Shown here: positions 1-10,570 of the stretch, piece by piece | Numbering within the stretch: the first letter of the stretch is position 1 | Layout of the letters: the number at the start of each line of letters is the position of its first letter | Translations under genes and position numbers: made by a program | Notes under the pieces: generated by a model | Told to the model about the DNA's origin: nothing | What the model saw: only the letters and a program-made list of their open reading frames with translations | Databases searched by the model: none | Source of the DNA: Embleya scabrispora DSM 41855 | Lineage (GTDB): Bacteria > Actinomycetota > Actinomycetes > Streptomycetales > Streptomycetaceae | Reading direction: 5' to 3' | DNA length: 64,000 bases | Assembly: GCF_000372745.1 (NCBI RefSeq) | Contig: NZ_KB889667.1 | Location: forward strand, 1-64,000

Positions 1-5
1 CCCCC

Positions 6-680
6 TCACCCCCGAGATCGCACCGTCACATCATCAATCCGCGAATCAACCGGCAGCGTAAGCGTCGACACCACGACCCCCGCCACCGTCGCGGGATCGC
101 TGTAGCGCTCGCGCTCGAACACCCCGCCCTCCTGCTCCCGCACCCCACGCTGCATCGCCGTGGCCGTCCGCCCCGGATACACACTGGTCACCCGCAGCGC
201 CGGCTCCTCCTCCCGCAGCCCGTCGGCCAACGCCTTGAGCGCGTGCTTGCTCGCCGCATACGCGGTCCAGCCCGCGTTGGTGCGCAGCCCTGCCCCGCTG
301 TTGAGCAGGACCACGTCGGCCCGCCCGCGCCGCAACGCCGGCAACAACACGCGCGTGACCTCCGCCACCGCGACCACATTGACGGTCAGTGTGCGCGACC
401 ACACGTCCGCGGCCGTCTCCGCCACCGTGCCCAATTCCGCGATGCCCGCGCTGTGCACCAGACCCGCGAACGTCTCCTCGGCAAGCGGTGCCAGCGCGTC
501 CGCGATCGTCTCGGGACGCTCCAGGTCCGCGACCACGGTCCGCACCCCGGGCCCGGCCAACTCCGCGGCCCGCCGCTCCGACCGCACGATCGCGACCAGA
601 TCGTGGCCGCTCTCACGCAGCCGGCGGGCGATCTCCGCACCGATACCGCTGCCGGCACCAGTGATCACATAAGTAGTCAT
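6..680 (-). CDS. Short-chain dehydrogenase/reductase (SDR) family oxidoreductase
   Basis: A 224-residue classical SDR, predicted to be a soluble NAD(P)-dependent oxidoreductase. The N-terminal Rossmann signature TGAGSGIG lies at residues 7-14, VHSAG near 75-79 stands where NNAG is usual, and the catalytic set S128, Y141, K145 (YAASK) is present. The length is slightly below the usual 240-260, with a short C-terminus. The substrate cannot be inferred. It is transcribed away from pheST's end, and its stop lies 6 bases from the window edge, so downstream partners are not visible. Confidence 0.88.
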   Translation of the reverse strand: MTTYVITGAGSGIGAEIARRLRESGHDLVAIVRSERRAAELAGPGVRTVVADLERPETIADALAPLAEETFAGLVHSAGIAELGTVAETAADVWSRTLTVNVVAVAEVTRVLLPALRRGRADVVLLNSGAGLRTNAGWTAYAASKHALKALADGLREEEPALRVTSVYPGRTATAMQRGVREQEGGVFERERYSDPATVAGVVVSTLTLPVDSRIDDVTVRSRG

Positions 681-965
681 CCCGCCACCCTACGAGGTGT
701 GCGCGCACCCGGAGCCCGACGACCTCGGACCGAGCAACCCGGTCCACACCCCGACGTCCCGGCGGCGCCGCACGGCCGACCCGGCCGCGCCGCGGACCGC
801 ACGGCCGGCCCGTTCGGCGCCGCGAACCACACGGCCTCCCAAACTCCCCCGACGACCCGATCCCCGCCGCCCGTCGAATCCGCAGCGTCGACGTCCCGCG
901 ACCGGGCGTCCCGCCCACCGCGCCGGCCCGACCCGGTCCCGCCTCAGCCGCCCGTGCCCTGACAC
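681..965. other. Intergenic region without a supported gene
   Basis: About 285 bases of very GC-rich sequence between the SDR gene start and the pheT terminator. All reading frames stay open because of base composition, but none has a convincing ribosome binding site or recognisable protein. It presumably contains the SDR promoter, which I cannot place. Confidence 0.5.
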
Positions 966-1005
966 GGATGCGGCCCGCACCCCGGAAGGTGTGCGGGCCG
1001 CATCC
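966..1005 (-). terminator. Transcription terminator hairpin after pheT
   Basis: Perfect 15-bp inverted repeat: left arm GGATGCGGCCCGCAC (966-980), 10-base loop, right arm 991-1005. It lies 23 bases beyond the pheT stop on the minus strand. There is no U-tract, as is common for strong hairpin terminators in Streptomyces. Confidence 0.7.
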
Positions 1006-1027
1006 GGGCACGACATACGACCGGGCG

Positions 1028-3534
1028 TCACGCCCCGCGCAGCACCGCCCCGGTCCGCTCGGTCGCCAGCGCCACCGCCGCATCGCGCGCGGCCGTCGCC
1101 TCCTCGACCGTGAGCGTGCGGTCCGGCGCCCGGAAACGCAGCGCGTAGGCCAGCGACTTGCCGCCCTCGGCGACCTGCTCACCGGTGTACACGTCGAACA
1201 GCCGGACCGACTCCAACAACACGCCCGCGCCCTCGACCAGCGCCGCCTCCACCGTCGCGGCCGGCACCGAGGCGTCCACGACCAGCGCGACGTCCTGCGT
1301 GGCCACCGGGTACGAGGAGATGTGCCCGGCCTGCGGCAGGTGTTCCCCGTCGAGGTCGGCGGTCAGCAGATCCAGGTCCAGTTCCATCGCGGCCACCCGC
1401 TCGGGCAGGTGCAATGCCTTGAGCACCCGGGGGTGCAGCTCGCCCGCATGCCCCACGACCCGCTCGGTGCCGTCCGCGGCGATTGCCACGAGCGCCGCGC
1501 AGCGCCCGGGATGCCACGGCTCGTACTGGTCCTGGCGCACCGTCAACTCCACGCCGACGGCATCCGCGACCACCCGTGCCGCCTCGATCGCGTCCGCCCA
1601 GACCTGTGGCCGACCCTTGCCCCACCAGCCGGAGTGCTCCCGCTCGCCCGCCAACACCACCGCGACCCGCTGCGGCTGATCCGGCAACGCCGCCGTCAAC
1701 CCGGCGAGTTCCTCGTCGGTCGGCCGCCGGTCCACGGCAAGCTGCGGCGCGCGCGGGGTCGACGCGTTCGGCAGGAAGACCACTCCCGACTCGAACAGCG
1801 CCAGGTCCCCGTTGCCGCGCCCGAGGTTGCGGCGCAGCGTTCCGAGCAGCCCGGGCAGCAGCGTCGTGCGCAGTGCCGGCTCCTCCTCGGAGATCGGGTT
1901 GACCAGCACCACGGTGCGTCGCCGCGCGTCGTCCGGGGCCAGCCCGAGGTCGTCGAACGCGCTCTGCCCCACGAACGGGTAGTCGAGCACCTCGACGTAG
2001 CCGGCGCCCGCGAGCGCGCGCCCGATCCGACGCCTGCGCCGCTGGTCCGCGGTCAGCCCGCGACCGGCCGGCACCTGCGGCAGCGTGGAGGGCACCTGCT
2101 CGTAGCCCTCCAACCGGATGACCTCTTCGGCCAGGTCGTTCGGGTCGGTCAGGTCGGGCCGCCAGGTCGGCGGCACCACGGTCAACTCGTCGATGCCCTC
2201 GACCGAGCAGCCCACCTCCTGCAACCGCTGGGCGACCGTCTCACGGGGGTACGCGACACCCGCGACCCGCGCCGCGTGGTCCGCGGCGAGCACGATCCGC
2301 ACCACCTCGCGCGGCGCGTCCACCTCGGTCACACCGGCCTCGGCCTGAGCCCGCTCGCCGCCGAGCGCGGCCAGCAGGTCCACCGCGCGCTGCGCCGCGG
2401 CCCGGGCCGCCTCCGGGTCCACGCCGCGCTCGAACCGGCGCGACGCCTCCGAACCCAGCTTGTGCCGACGCGCGGTGCGCGCGATGGACACCGAATCGAA
2501 GTGCGCGGCCTCGATCACGATGTCCGTCGTGCCGACGCCGATCTCGGTGCTCGCCCCGCCCATCACGCCCGCGAGGCCGATCGCCCCCCGGTCGTCGCAG
2601 ATCAGCAGGTCCTCGCGGTCCAACTTGCGCTCGGCGTCGTCCAGCGTGGTCAGCGTCTCGCCCTCGTGCGCGCGGCGCACCACGATCGCGCCCTGCAACC
2701 GGGCCCGGTCGTAGGCGTGCAGCGGCTGGCCCAGTTCGAGCATCACGTAGTTGGTGACGTCCACCACGAGCGAGATCGGCCGCATGCCGCCCATCTGCAC
2801 CCGACGCTGCAACCACAGCGGCGACGGCGCCTCGGGGTCGATGCCGACCACGGTGCGCGCGACGAACCGGTCGCAACCGGCCGCGTCCTCGACCAGGACC
2901 GGGTAGCCGTACGAGTTCGCGTCCGGCACGTCCAGCAGCGCCGGGTCGCGCAGCGGCTGCCCGTAGGCGATCGCCGCCTCGCGGGCGACGCCGCGCATCG
3001 ACAGGCAGTAGCCCCGGTCCGGGGTCACCGCGATGTCGAGCACCTCGTCGATCAGGCCGAGCAGTTCGATCGCGTCCGCGCCGATCTGCGCCTCGATCGG
3101 CAGCACGATGATGCCGTCGTGGTCGTCGCCCATGCCCAGTTCGCGAGCCGAGCAGATCATCCCGCGCGAGACCCGGCCATAGGTCTTGCGCTCGGCGATC
3201 TCGAACGGACCGGGCAACACGCCGCCCGGCAGGATCACCACGACCTTGTCGTCGACCTCGAAGTTGCGCGCACCGCAGACGATTTCCTGCGGCTCACCGG
3301 TGCCGTTGGCATCACCGACGTCGACCTTGCAGAACCGGATCGGCTTCTTGAAGCCCTCCAGCTCCTCGATCTCCAGCACCCGGCCGACCACGAGCGGGCC
3401 CTTGAGGTCCGCGCCGAGCTGCTCGACCGTCTCGACCTCCAGACCCAGCGCCACGAGCTTGTCGGCGACATCGCGCCCGGACTCGCCGGCGGGGAGGTCG
3501 ACGTACTCCCGCAGCCAAGAAAGCGGGACCCGCA

Positions 3535-3535
<1 letters not shown>
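1028..3535 (-). CDS. pheT: Phenylalanine--tRNA ligase beta subunit
   Basis: Beta subunit (835 aa) of the cytoplasmic (alpha-beta)2 PheRS that charges tRNA-Phe. The full family length is present: an N-terminal tRNA-binding OB fold (about 40-155), B3/4 editing domain (about 205-380), B5 (about 400-475), a degenerate synthetase core, and a C-terminal FDX-ACB anticodon-binding domain (about 740-833). The start ATG overlaps the pheS stop as ATGA (3533-3537), so the two subunits are translationally coupled. A strong hairpin follows the gene. Confidence 0.98.
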
Positions 3536-5869
<2,334 letters not shown>

Positions 5870-6005
5870 CGGCCCCCTTCCCGTTTCGGGCCCGAGGGAG
5901 TTCCGGGCCGGACACACTATCCCAACGCGCGACGTGCCGTCCGGATGCGCCGGACGCAACGGACTGGTTCCCTGACAACCGGTGGTCAAGCCGGGTACGT
6001 CGGGG

Positions 6006-6854
6006 TCATCGCTCGCTTCGCGCGCCGGAGCGGCAGCCCCCGTGCCCGCGTTGTGCGCGGGCGGACGCGTACAGACACACGGCCGCGGCGGTCGCCAGGT
6101 TCAAACTCTCGGCCCGCCCGTGGATCGGCACGCGCACGACGGCGTCGGCCAAGGCCCGGGTCTGTTCGGGCAGCCCCCACGCCTCGTTGCCGAATATCCA
6201 CGCGGTGGGCCCGCTGAGCCCGCCCACGTCCAGCTCCCCGTCCAGGTCCGCGTCCCCGGCGCCGTCGGCGGCCAGGATGCGCAGGCCGGCGGCGCGCAAC
6301 GCGGCGACGGTGTCCTCGATCCGGGCACCGGTGACCACCGGCAGGTGGAAAAGACTGCCCACCGAGGCACGCACGGCCTTGGGGTTGTACGGGTCCACCG
6401 AAGCGTCGGTGAGCACGACCGCCTCGGCGCCGGCCGCGTCCGCCGCGCGCAGCACGGTGCCGGCATTGCCGGGGTCGCGCACGTTCGCGAGCACGGCGAC
6501 CAGATCCGGCCGCGCGGCCATGGCGCTCTCCAGCGGGACGTCCACGAACCGGCAGAGCGCGACCACGCCCTGCGGCGTCACGGTCTGGCTGATCGCCGCG
6601 ACCACCTCGTCGGTGGCGGTGAACACCGGGACCCGGGCCTCGTGCGCGCCCGCGACCAAGTCGGGGTAGCGCTCGGCCACCTCGGGAGTGATGTACAACT
6701 CGCGCAACGTCCCGGACAGCGCCACCGCCTCGCGGACCGCCTGCGGCCCCTCGGCCAGGAACAACCGTTCACGGGCCCGGAAAGCGCGTTTGGCGAGCCG
6801 CCGGGCCGCCGCCACTCGTGGTGATCGGGTGGACGTCAGCTCGGGGCTCGCCAT
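6006..6854 (-). CDS. TrmH/SpoU-family RNA 2'-O-ribose methyltransferase
   Basis: SPOUT-class methyltransferase (282 aa) that would methylate a ribose in rRNA or tRNA using SAM. An N-terminal substrate-binding domain (about 15-90) precedes the SpoU motifs: NVRDPGNAGTVLRAADAAGA (motif 1), IFGNEAWGL (motif 2) and VPIHGRAESLNLATAAAV (motif 3). Placement just after infC-rpmI-rplT is a common actinobacterial arrangement and fits an rRNA target. I chose the ATG at 6854; longer starts would run into rplT. The target nucleotide cannot be told. Confidence 0.92.
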   Translation of the reverse strand: MASPELTSTRSPRVAAARRLAKRAFRARERLFLAEGPQAVREAVALSGTLRELYITPEVAERYPDLVAGAHEARVPVFTATDEVVAAISQTVTPQGVVALCRFVDVPLESAMAARPDLVAVLANVRDPGNAGTVLRAADAAGAEAVVLTDASVDPYNPKAVRASVGSLFHLPVVTGARIEDTVAALRAAGLRILAADGAGDADLDGELDVGGLSGPTAWIFGNEAWGLPEQTRALADAVVRVPIHGRAESLNLATAAAVCLYASARAQRGHGGCRSGARSER

Positions 6855-6927
6855 CGCGTTACCGTTCTTTACTCTCGGCCTGTAACGACGTAAGAAATGC
6901 TGCGACATCGACGACGTGAGTCGACGG

Positions 6928-7320
6928 TCAGGCCGCGGCGTCTTCCTTCTTCGCGTTGACATCGGCCGGGAGGGCCTTCTGCGCTACCTCGACGAGGGCG
7001 GCGAACGCCGGGGCGTCGTTGACCGCGAGCTCGGCGAGCATCTTGCGGTCGATCTCCACACCGGCGGCCTTGAGGCCCTGCACGAAGCGGTTGTAGGTCA
7101 TTCCGTTCAGGCGGGCAGCGGCGTTGATGCGCTGGATCCACAGCTGACGGAAGTCCCCCTTCCGCTTCTTGCGGTCGTTGTAGTTGTAGACCATGGAGTG
7201 GGTGACCTGCTCCTTGGCCTTCCTGTACAGACGGGACCGCTGGCCGCGGTAGCCGGACGCCCGCTCGAGGATGACGCGACGCTTCTTGTGGGCGTTGACT
7301 GACCGCTTGACGCGTGCCAC
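6928..7320 (-). CDS. rplT: 50S ribosomal protein L20
   Basis: L20 (130 aa), a basic 23S rRNA-binding protein needed early in large-subunit assembly. The start [15 protein letters not shown] and the [10 protein letters not shown] segment are diagnostic. A short Lys/Glu/Ala tail extends beyond the usual 117-119 residues. Last gene of infC-rpmI-rplT; L20 represses this operon in other bacteria, but no L20-type mimic site is identified here. Confidence 0.98.
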   Translation of the reverse strand: MARVKRSVNAHKKRRVILERASGYRGQRSRLYRKAKEQVTHSMVYNYNDRKKRKGDFRQLWIQRINAAARLNGMTYNRFVQGLKAAGVEIDRKMLAELAVNDAPAFAALVEVAQKALPADVNAKKEDAAA

Positions 7321-7437
7321 TTGATGAACTCCTTGATGTCAGACCGCGGTGTATCGACCGCGACCCGGGTAAGTCTGGGACCGTCGCCGGTCGCCGACCG
7401 GTGGGTTCTCGTCAGCCGGTGCGACGACTGCTGCCTA

Positions 7438-7632
7438 CTACTTCTTGAGCAGCTTCTTGATCTTCTTGGCGTCGGCCGGGGCCACCTCGACGACGCCGGC
7501 GAGCCGCCGGGTCACGGTCGAGGGCTTGTGTTCGAGAAGGTGACGGCGACCCGCACGCTGACGCAGCACCTTGCCGGAGCCGGTGATACGAAAGCGCTTG
7601 CTGGCACCGCTGTGGGTCTTGTTCTTCGGCAT
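7438..7632 (-). CDS. rpmI: 50S ribosomal protein L35
   Basis: L35 (64 aa), starting [15 protein letters not shown] and ending in a basic KKIKKLLKK tail, the normal family length. The ATG at 7632 has AGGAGA about 10 bases upstream; an upstream in-frame start would add 23 residues not found in L35. It lies between infC (96 bases) and rplT (117 bases) on the same strand. Confidence 0.97.
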   Translation of the reverse strand: MPKNKTHSGASKRFRITGSGKVLRQRAGRRHLLEHKPSTVTRRLAGVVEVAPADAKKIKKLLKK

Positions 7633-7728
7633 GTCGCCGCAGTCTCCTCGTCGTGCCGCACCCGCCCGGTGGTGACCGGGCAGGCACAGGTGTGTGTGCA
7701 TATCGGGCGCGGGGCGACCCGTTCCGGG

Positions 7729-8430
7729 TCAGACCTGCTCGTCGGCCTTCGGCTCCGCGTCGCTCGCGACGGGTGCCTCGGCGGCCGGAGCGGCCTCGGC
7801 CGGGGCTGCCTCGGGAGCGTCCGTCTCGTCGGGGTGGTCGTCCCCGGCCTCGACGGCCACGCGGCGCGCGTCCTTGCGAGCCGCCTGGGCCTCGCGAGCC
7901 TCGGCCATGGCCTCGGTCTTCTTCTTGTGCGGGCCCAGAACCATGATCATGTTTCGGCCGTCCTGCTTCGGGTTCGACTCGATGAACCCGAGGTCTTGGA
8001 CGTCCGTCGCGAGGCGCTGCAGCAGTCGGTAGCCCAACTCGGGCCGGGACTGCTCGCGACCACGGAACATGATCGTGATCTTGACCTTGTCGCCCTGCTT
8101 CAGGAACCGCTCGACGTGACCCTTCTTGGTGTCATAGTCGTGCGGGTCGATCTTCGGCCGGAGCTTCATCTCCTTGATGACCGTGTGCGCCTGGTTCTTG
8201 CGCGCTTCACGGGCCTTCATGGCCGACTCGTACTTGAACTTGCCGTAGTCCATGAGCTTGCAGACCGGCGGCCGGGCGTTGGCCGCGACCTCGACGAGGT
8301 CGAGGTCGTACTCCTGGGCAAGTTCCATGGCCTTGGCCAGCGGGACGATTCCGACCTGCTCGCCGCCAGGACCAACGAGTCGCACCTCGGGGACGCGAAT
8401 CCGGTCGTTGATGCGGGGCTCGGCGCTGAT
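7729..8430 (-). CDS. infC: Translation initiation factor IF-3, predicted ATC start codon
   Basis: IF-3 (233 aa), which binds the 30S subunit, monitors start-codon and initiator-tRNA pairing and prevents 70S reassociation. The N domain (about 1-80) has the family segment [20 protein letters not shown]; the linker and C domain follow to about 175, then an Ala/Glu/Pro-rich actinobacterial tail. That conserved start is encoded directly after ATC (8428-8430), four bases from GGAGG, and the same frame has a TGA 12 bases upstream of the ATC. The first canonical codon, GTG at 8385, would delete conserved residues. Rare AUU/AUA/AUC starts are an IF-3 hallmark allowing autoregulation. Confidence 0.95.
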   Translation of the reverse strand: MSAEPRINDRIRVPEVRLVGPGGEQVGIVPLAKAMELAQEYDLDLVEVAANARPPVCKLMDYGKFKYESAMKAREARKNQAHTVIKEMKLRPKIDPHDYDTKKGHVERFLKQGDKVKITIMFRGREQSRPELGYRLLQRLATDVQDLGFIESNPKQDGRNMIMVLGPHKKKTEAMAEAREAQAARKDARRVAVEAGDDHPDETDAPEAAPAEAAPAAEAPVASDAEPKADEQV

Positions 8431-8801
8431 GGGGCCTCCTCATACCTGAAGCGACCGCGGGCGAAGCGGCCACATGTGTCTCGGTGTAACTTCCCCCCGA
8501 GCCAGACCCTCACGAAGCCATCCAGGCAAACGCGAAAAAGCCTCGCACGGTTGCATGCGAGGCTCCACCACCGGCAACGATGCCGCCCAGGGGCGACGAA
8601 CGTGAAACGGACGCACACGAAATGCGTCACGCCGGACCGGTACCCGTCGTCCGTGAGGTCGATCGGGTGGGAGACGGAGCCTCCGCTTGCAGGCCGGGCA
8701 TGCAGATGCCCGGTCGGTCGATACACCACTCTACCACTGGCTCGAACATGCCGAAGGGCCCCGTTGTTCCCCGATTCCGGGGCATACCCGAGACTGGGCA
8801 C
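8431..8801. promoter_or_regulatory. infC leader and divergent promoter region
   Basis: About 370 bases between infC (minus) and the DUF1844 gene (plus). It holds the Shine-Dalgarno GAGGAGG before infC, the terminator at 8535-8564 and a second hairpin CCGGGCAT/ATGCCCGG with a 4-base loop (8694-8713). The infC promoter must lie upstream of the terminator, which implies a structured leader of 135 bases or more. I cannot place -35/-10 boxes confidently. Confidence 0.5.
8535..8564 (-). terminator. Intrinsic terminator (attenuator candidate) in the infC leader
   Basis: On the minus strand a 9-bp stem AGCCTCGCA/TGCGAGGCT with an 8-base loop (stem positions 8539-8547 and 8556-8564) is followed at once by TTTTT. 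It lies about 105 bases upstream of the infC start and points into the operon, with no coding gene on that strand before it. This is the classical form of a premature terminator controlling infC-rpmI-rplT. Confidence 0.75.
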
Positions 8802-9194
8802 ATGAGCGAGAGCGCCCCACTTATGTCACCCGCCCCCTCCGACGACGTCGCCGGCCGGCCCGAGCGGGTCGAGACCATGACCCGGGACATCGCGGACGTG
8901 CCCGCCGTCGAGGTCATCACCACCTTGTCCGTGCACCTGATGAGCGCGGCGGCGGTCAAATTGGGTCTGGCCGAGGACGGCGAGGCGCACAAGGACCTGG
9001 ACGAGGCCCGCAAGCTGATCACCGCCCTCGCGGGCCTGGTCACCGCCGCGGCTCCCGAGGTCGGGTCCTACCACGCGGGCCCGCTCCGCGACGGCCTGAA
9101 GACCCTGCAACTCGCCTTCCGCGAAGCCTCCACGCACCCCGACCAGGTCGGCAAGGGCCCCGGCGAAAAGCTCACCGGCCCGGTCCACGCCTGA
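8802..9194 (+). CDS. DUF1844 family protein
   Basis: Small soluble protein (130 aa) of unknown function with the DUF1844 core VITTLSVHLMSAAAVKLGL at about 43-61, a predicted helical bundle, and a Pro/Ser-rich N-terminal extension. The ATG at 8802 (MSESAPLM) was chosen; upstream starts would read through the infC leader. It is divergent from infC-rpmI-rplT, a usual neighbourhood for this family in streptomycetes. Confidence 0.85.
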   Translation: MSESAPLMSPAPSDDVAGRPERVETMTRDIADVPAVEVITTLSVHLMSAAAVKLGLAEDGEAHKDLDEARKLITALAGLVTAAAPEVGSYHAGPLRDGLKTLQLAFREASTHPDQVGKGPGEKLTGPVHA

Positions 9195-9203
9195 CCCCAC
9201 CCG

Positions 9204-9229
9204 CGGGCGGGCTGCCCCCAGCCCGCCCG
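9204..9229 (+). terminator. Hairpin terminator after the DUF1844 gene
   Basis: 10-bp inverted repeat CGGGCGGGCT/AGCCCGCCCG with a GCCCCC loop, 10 bases after the stop codon. No T-tract. Confidence 0.55.
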
Positions 9230-9270
9230 GCCCCATCCCCGCCCAAGCCACCCGGCCCAAGTCGCCATCC

Positions 9271-9360
9271 GGCCCGTCCGGCGCATGAGGACAAGCAGGC
9301 CGACCGCCGCAACCCGCCCGGACGCGGACCGGGCGACCGGCCCGTCCGACGATCGAGGAC
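9271..9360 (+). repeat. Two copies of a ~22-bp degenerate intergenic repeat
   Basis: Copies at 9271-9292 (GGCCCGTCCGGCGCATGAGG then AC) and 9339-9360 (GGCCCGTCCGACGATCGAGG then AC), 68 bases apart. Related copies sit in other gaps of this window (28519-28536 reversed, 28664-28683, 44711-44730 and 44737-44756 reversed). From memory, closely similar elements are abundant between streptomycete genes. The function is unknown to me. Confidence 0.6.
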
Positions 9361-9393
9361 ATCACCGGCCTCGGGCCGACGCCGGTCGCGTGT

Positions 9394-10131
9394 TCAGCGC
9401 GTGTACAGCGGCTCCGCGTCGAGTGCGCTGCCGGGAGGCAACATCGCCAGGTCCAGGCCGCGATCCAGCCGCGCCCGAACCACGTCGTCCTCGGCCAGTC
9501 GTCCCACGATCCGCCGCGCGGCCTCGGTGACCTCGGTCGGCGAGGCCGCCGCGACCAGGCTCAGGGTCAGTTCGTGCCCGCCGCCCTCGGTCAGGTAGAC
9601 CGCCGAGACCGCCCCCTCCGGCTCCACCGCCGCCCGCACCGCGTCCAGGATCTCCGGGTCCCGATGCGGCGCCAGGTGCGCGCGCCCCTCGGCCACCGCC
9701 CGCAACCGGCTCCCGCTGAGCTCGTACGGGTGCGGGCCGGCCAGATCCAGGAGCAGCGTGTCCGCCTCCTCCGCGTACGCGGCGTGCGCGGCCCGCGCGG
9801 CCTCGACCGGGATCGGCCGCGCATCCGACCGCCAACGGGCCAGCGCCGCCACCGAGGTGAACGCGGGCAGCGCCCGGCGCCCGTCCGGCCCCTGGATCGT
9901 GGGCACCGCCATGTCGCTGGACTTCTCCCGGCGCAACTCCCCCGGCGCGACGTCCTCCTCCTCGGTCAGAATCGCCACGACCGGTACGAGCAACCGCGCC
10001 TCGCGCAACGCCAGCGAGACCGCCTCGTCGTCCACCTCCGGAGCCGCCAGAGCCTCGGCCAGGGCCGGATGCGCGCTGCCGTCGTCGTCGGGAAAACCGG
10101 TCTCGGGAATGCTCTTGCCGCTGAAATCCAC
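9394..10131 (-). CDS. SseB family protein
   Basis: A 245-residue soluble protein with the SseB N-terminal fold: an acidic start, LALREARLLVPVVAILTEE, then WRSDARPIPVEA about residues 100-111. The C-terminal half carries two further alpha/beta segments typical of the long actinobacterial members. Biochemical function is unknown; the name comes from an enterobacterial enhanced-serine-sensitivity protein. It lies beyond the DUF1844 gene, convergent with it, a familiar Streptomyces neighbourhood. Confidence 0.8.
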   Translation of the reverse strand: MDFSGKSIPETGFPDDDGSAHPALAEALAAPEVDDEAVSLALREARLLVPVVAILTEEEDVAPGELRREKSSDMAVPTIQGPDGRRALPAFTSVAALARWRSDARPIPVEAARAAHAAYAEEADTLLLDLAGPHPYELSGSRLRAVAEGRAHLAPHRDPEILDAVRAAVEPEGAVSAVYLTEGGGHELTLSLVAAASPTEVTEAARRIVGRLAEDDVVRARLDRGLDLAMLPPGSALDAEPLYTR

Positions 10132-10570
10132 CCGTCGACTCTAGACCCGCGCCGAACCAACCTCATCCCCGCACAACGCCCGCCCACCCCGGCCACAGCC
10201 CCCGAACGGCCTTCGCGGAGGAGGCGCGGGATTGGAGCGTGGGGGTTCGGCCACACCGGCGACACGATCGGCGCGCCGCCCGCCGCGACCGCAGCCCGCC
10301 CACGGCAAGGACGCGGGTCGGCGACCACTTGCCGACCCGCGACCCCTACCGAGGTCCGGCTCGCCCGGACCGGTCGAGTCACGACGACGTCATCGAGGCG
10401 TCGCGCCCCGAACGGGCCGAGCGCCGGGCCGAGCCGGCCCGTCCTGGCCCGTGCTCGGACGGGTGGCTGTGACCGGTCCGGTTCCCGAACCGGGATCAGC
10501 GTAGGAAGCGGCGGGATTTGCCGTCCGGGACTCCCAGCAGACTCACCCATTCGAGTGACCTTCGGATCGC
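10132..10570. other. Intergenic region with a strong hairpin
   Basis: About 440 bases without a supported gene. The main feature is a perfect 11-bp stem CGCGGGTCGGC (10312-10322) / GCCGACCCGCG (10331-10341) with an 8-base loop, a likely terminator for the minus-strand carboxyltransferase gene. A weaker inverted repeat CCGGTTC/GAACCGG is at 10478-10493. Confidence 0.55.

Noticed and set aside
690-1031. Arg-rich frames between the SDR gene and pheT
   Set aside because: They run through the pheT terminator hairpin and have no ribosome site or family resemblance.
8627-8749. A 40-codon upstream frame in the infC leader (minus strand, ATG 8749)
   Set aside because: It has no Shine-Dalgarno and no recognisable leader-peptide features; kept only as a possibility in the leader description.
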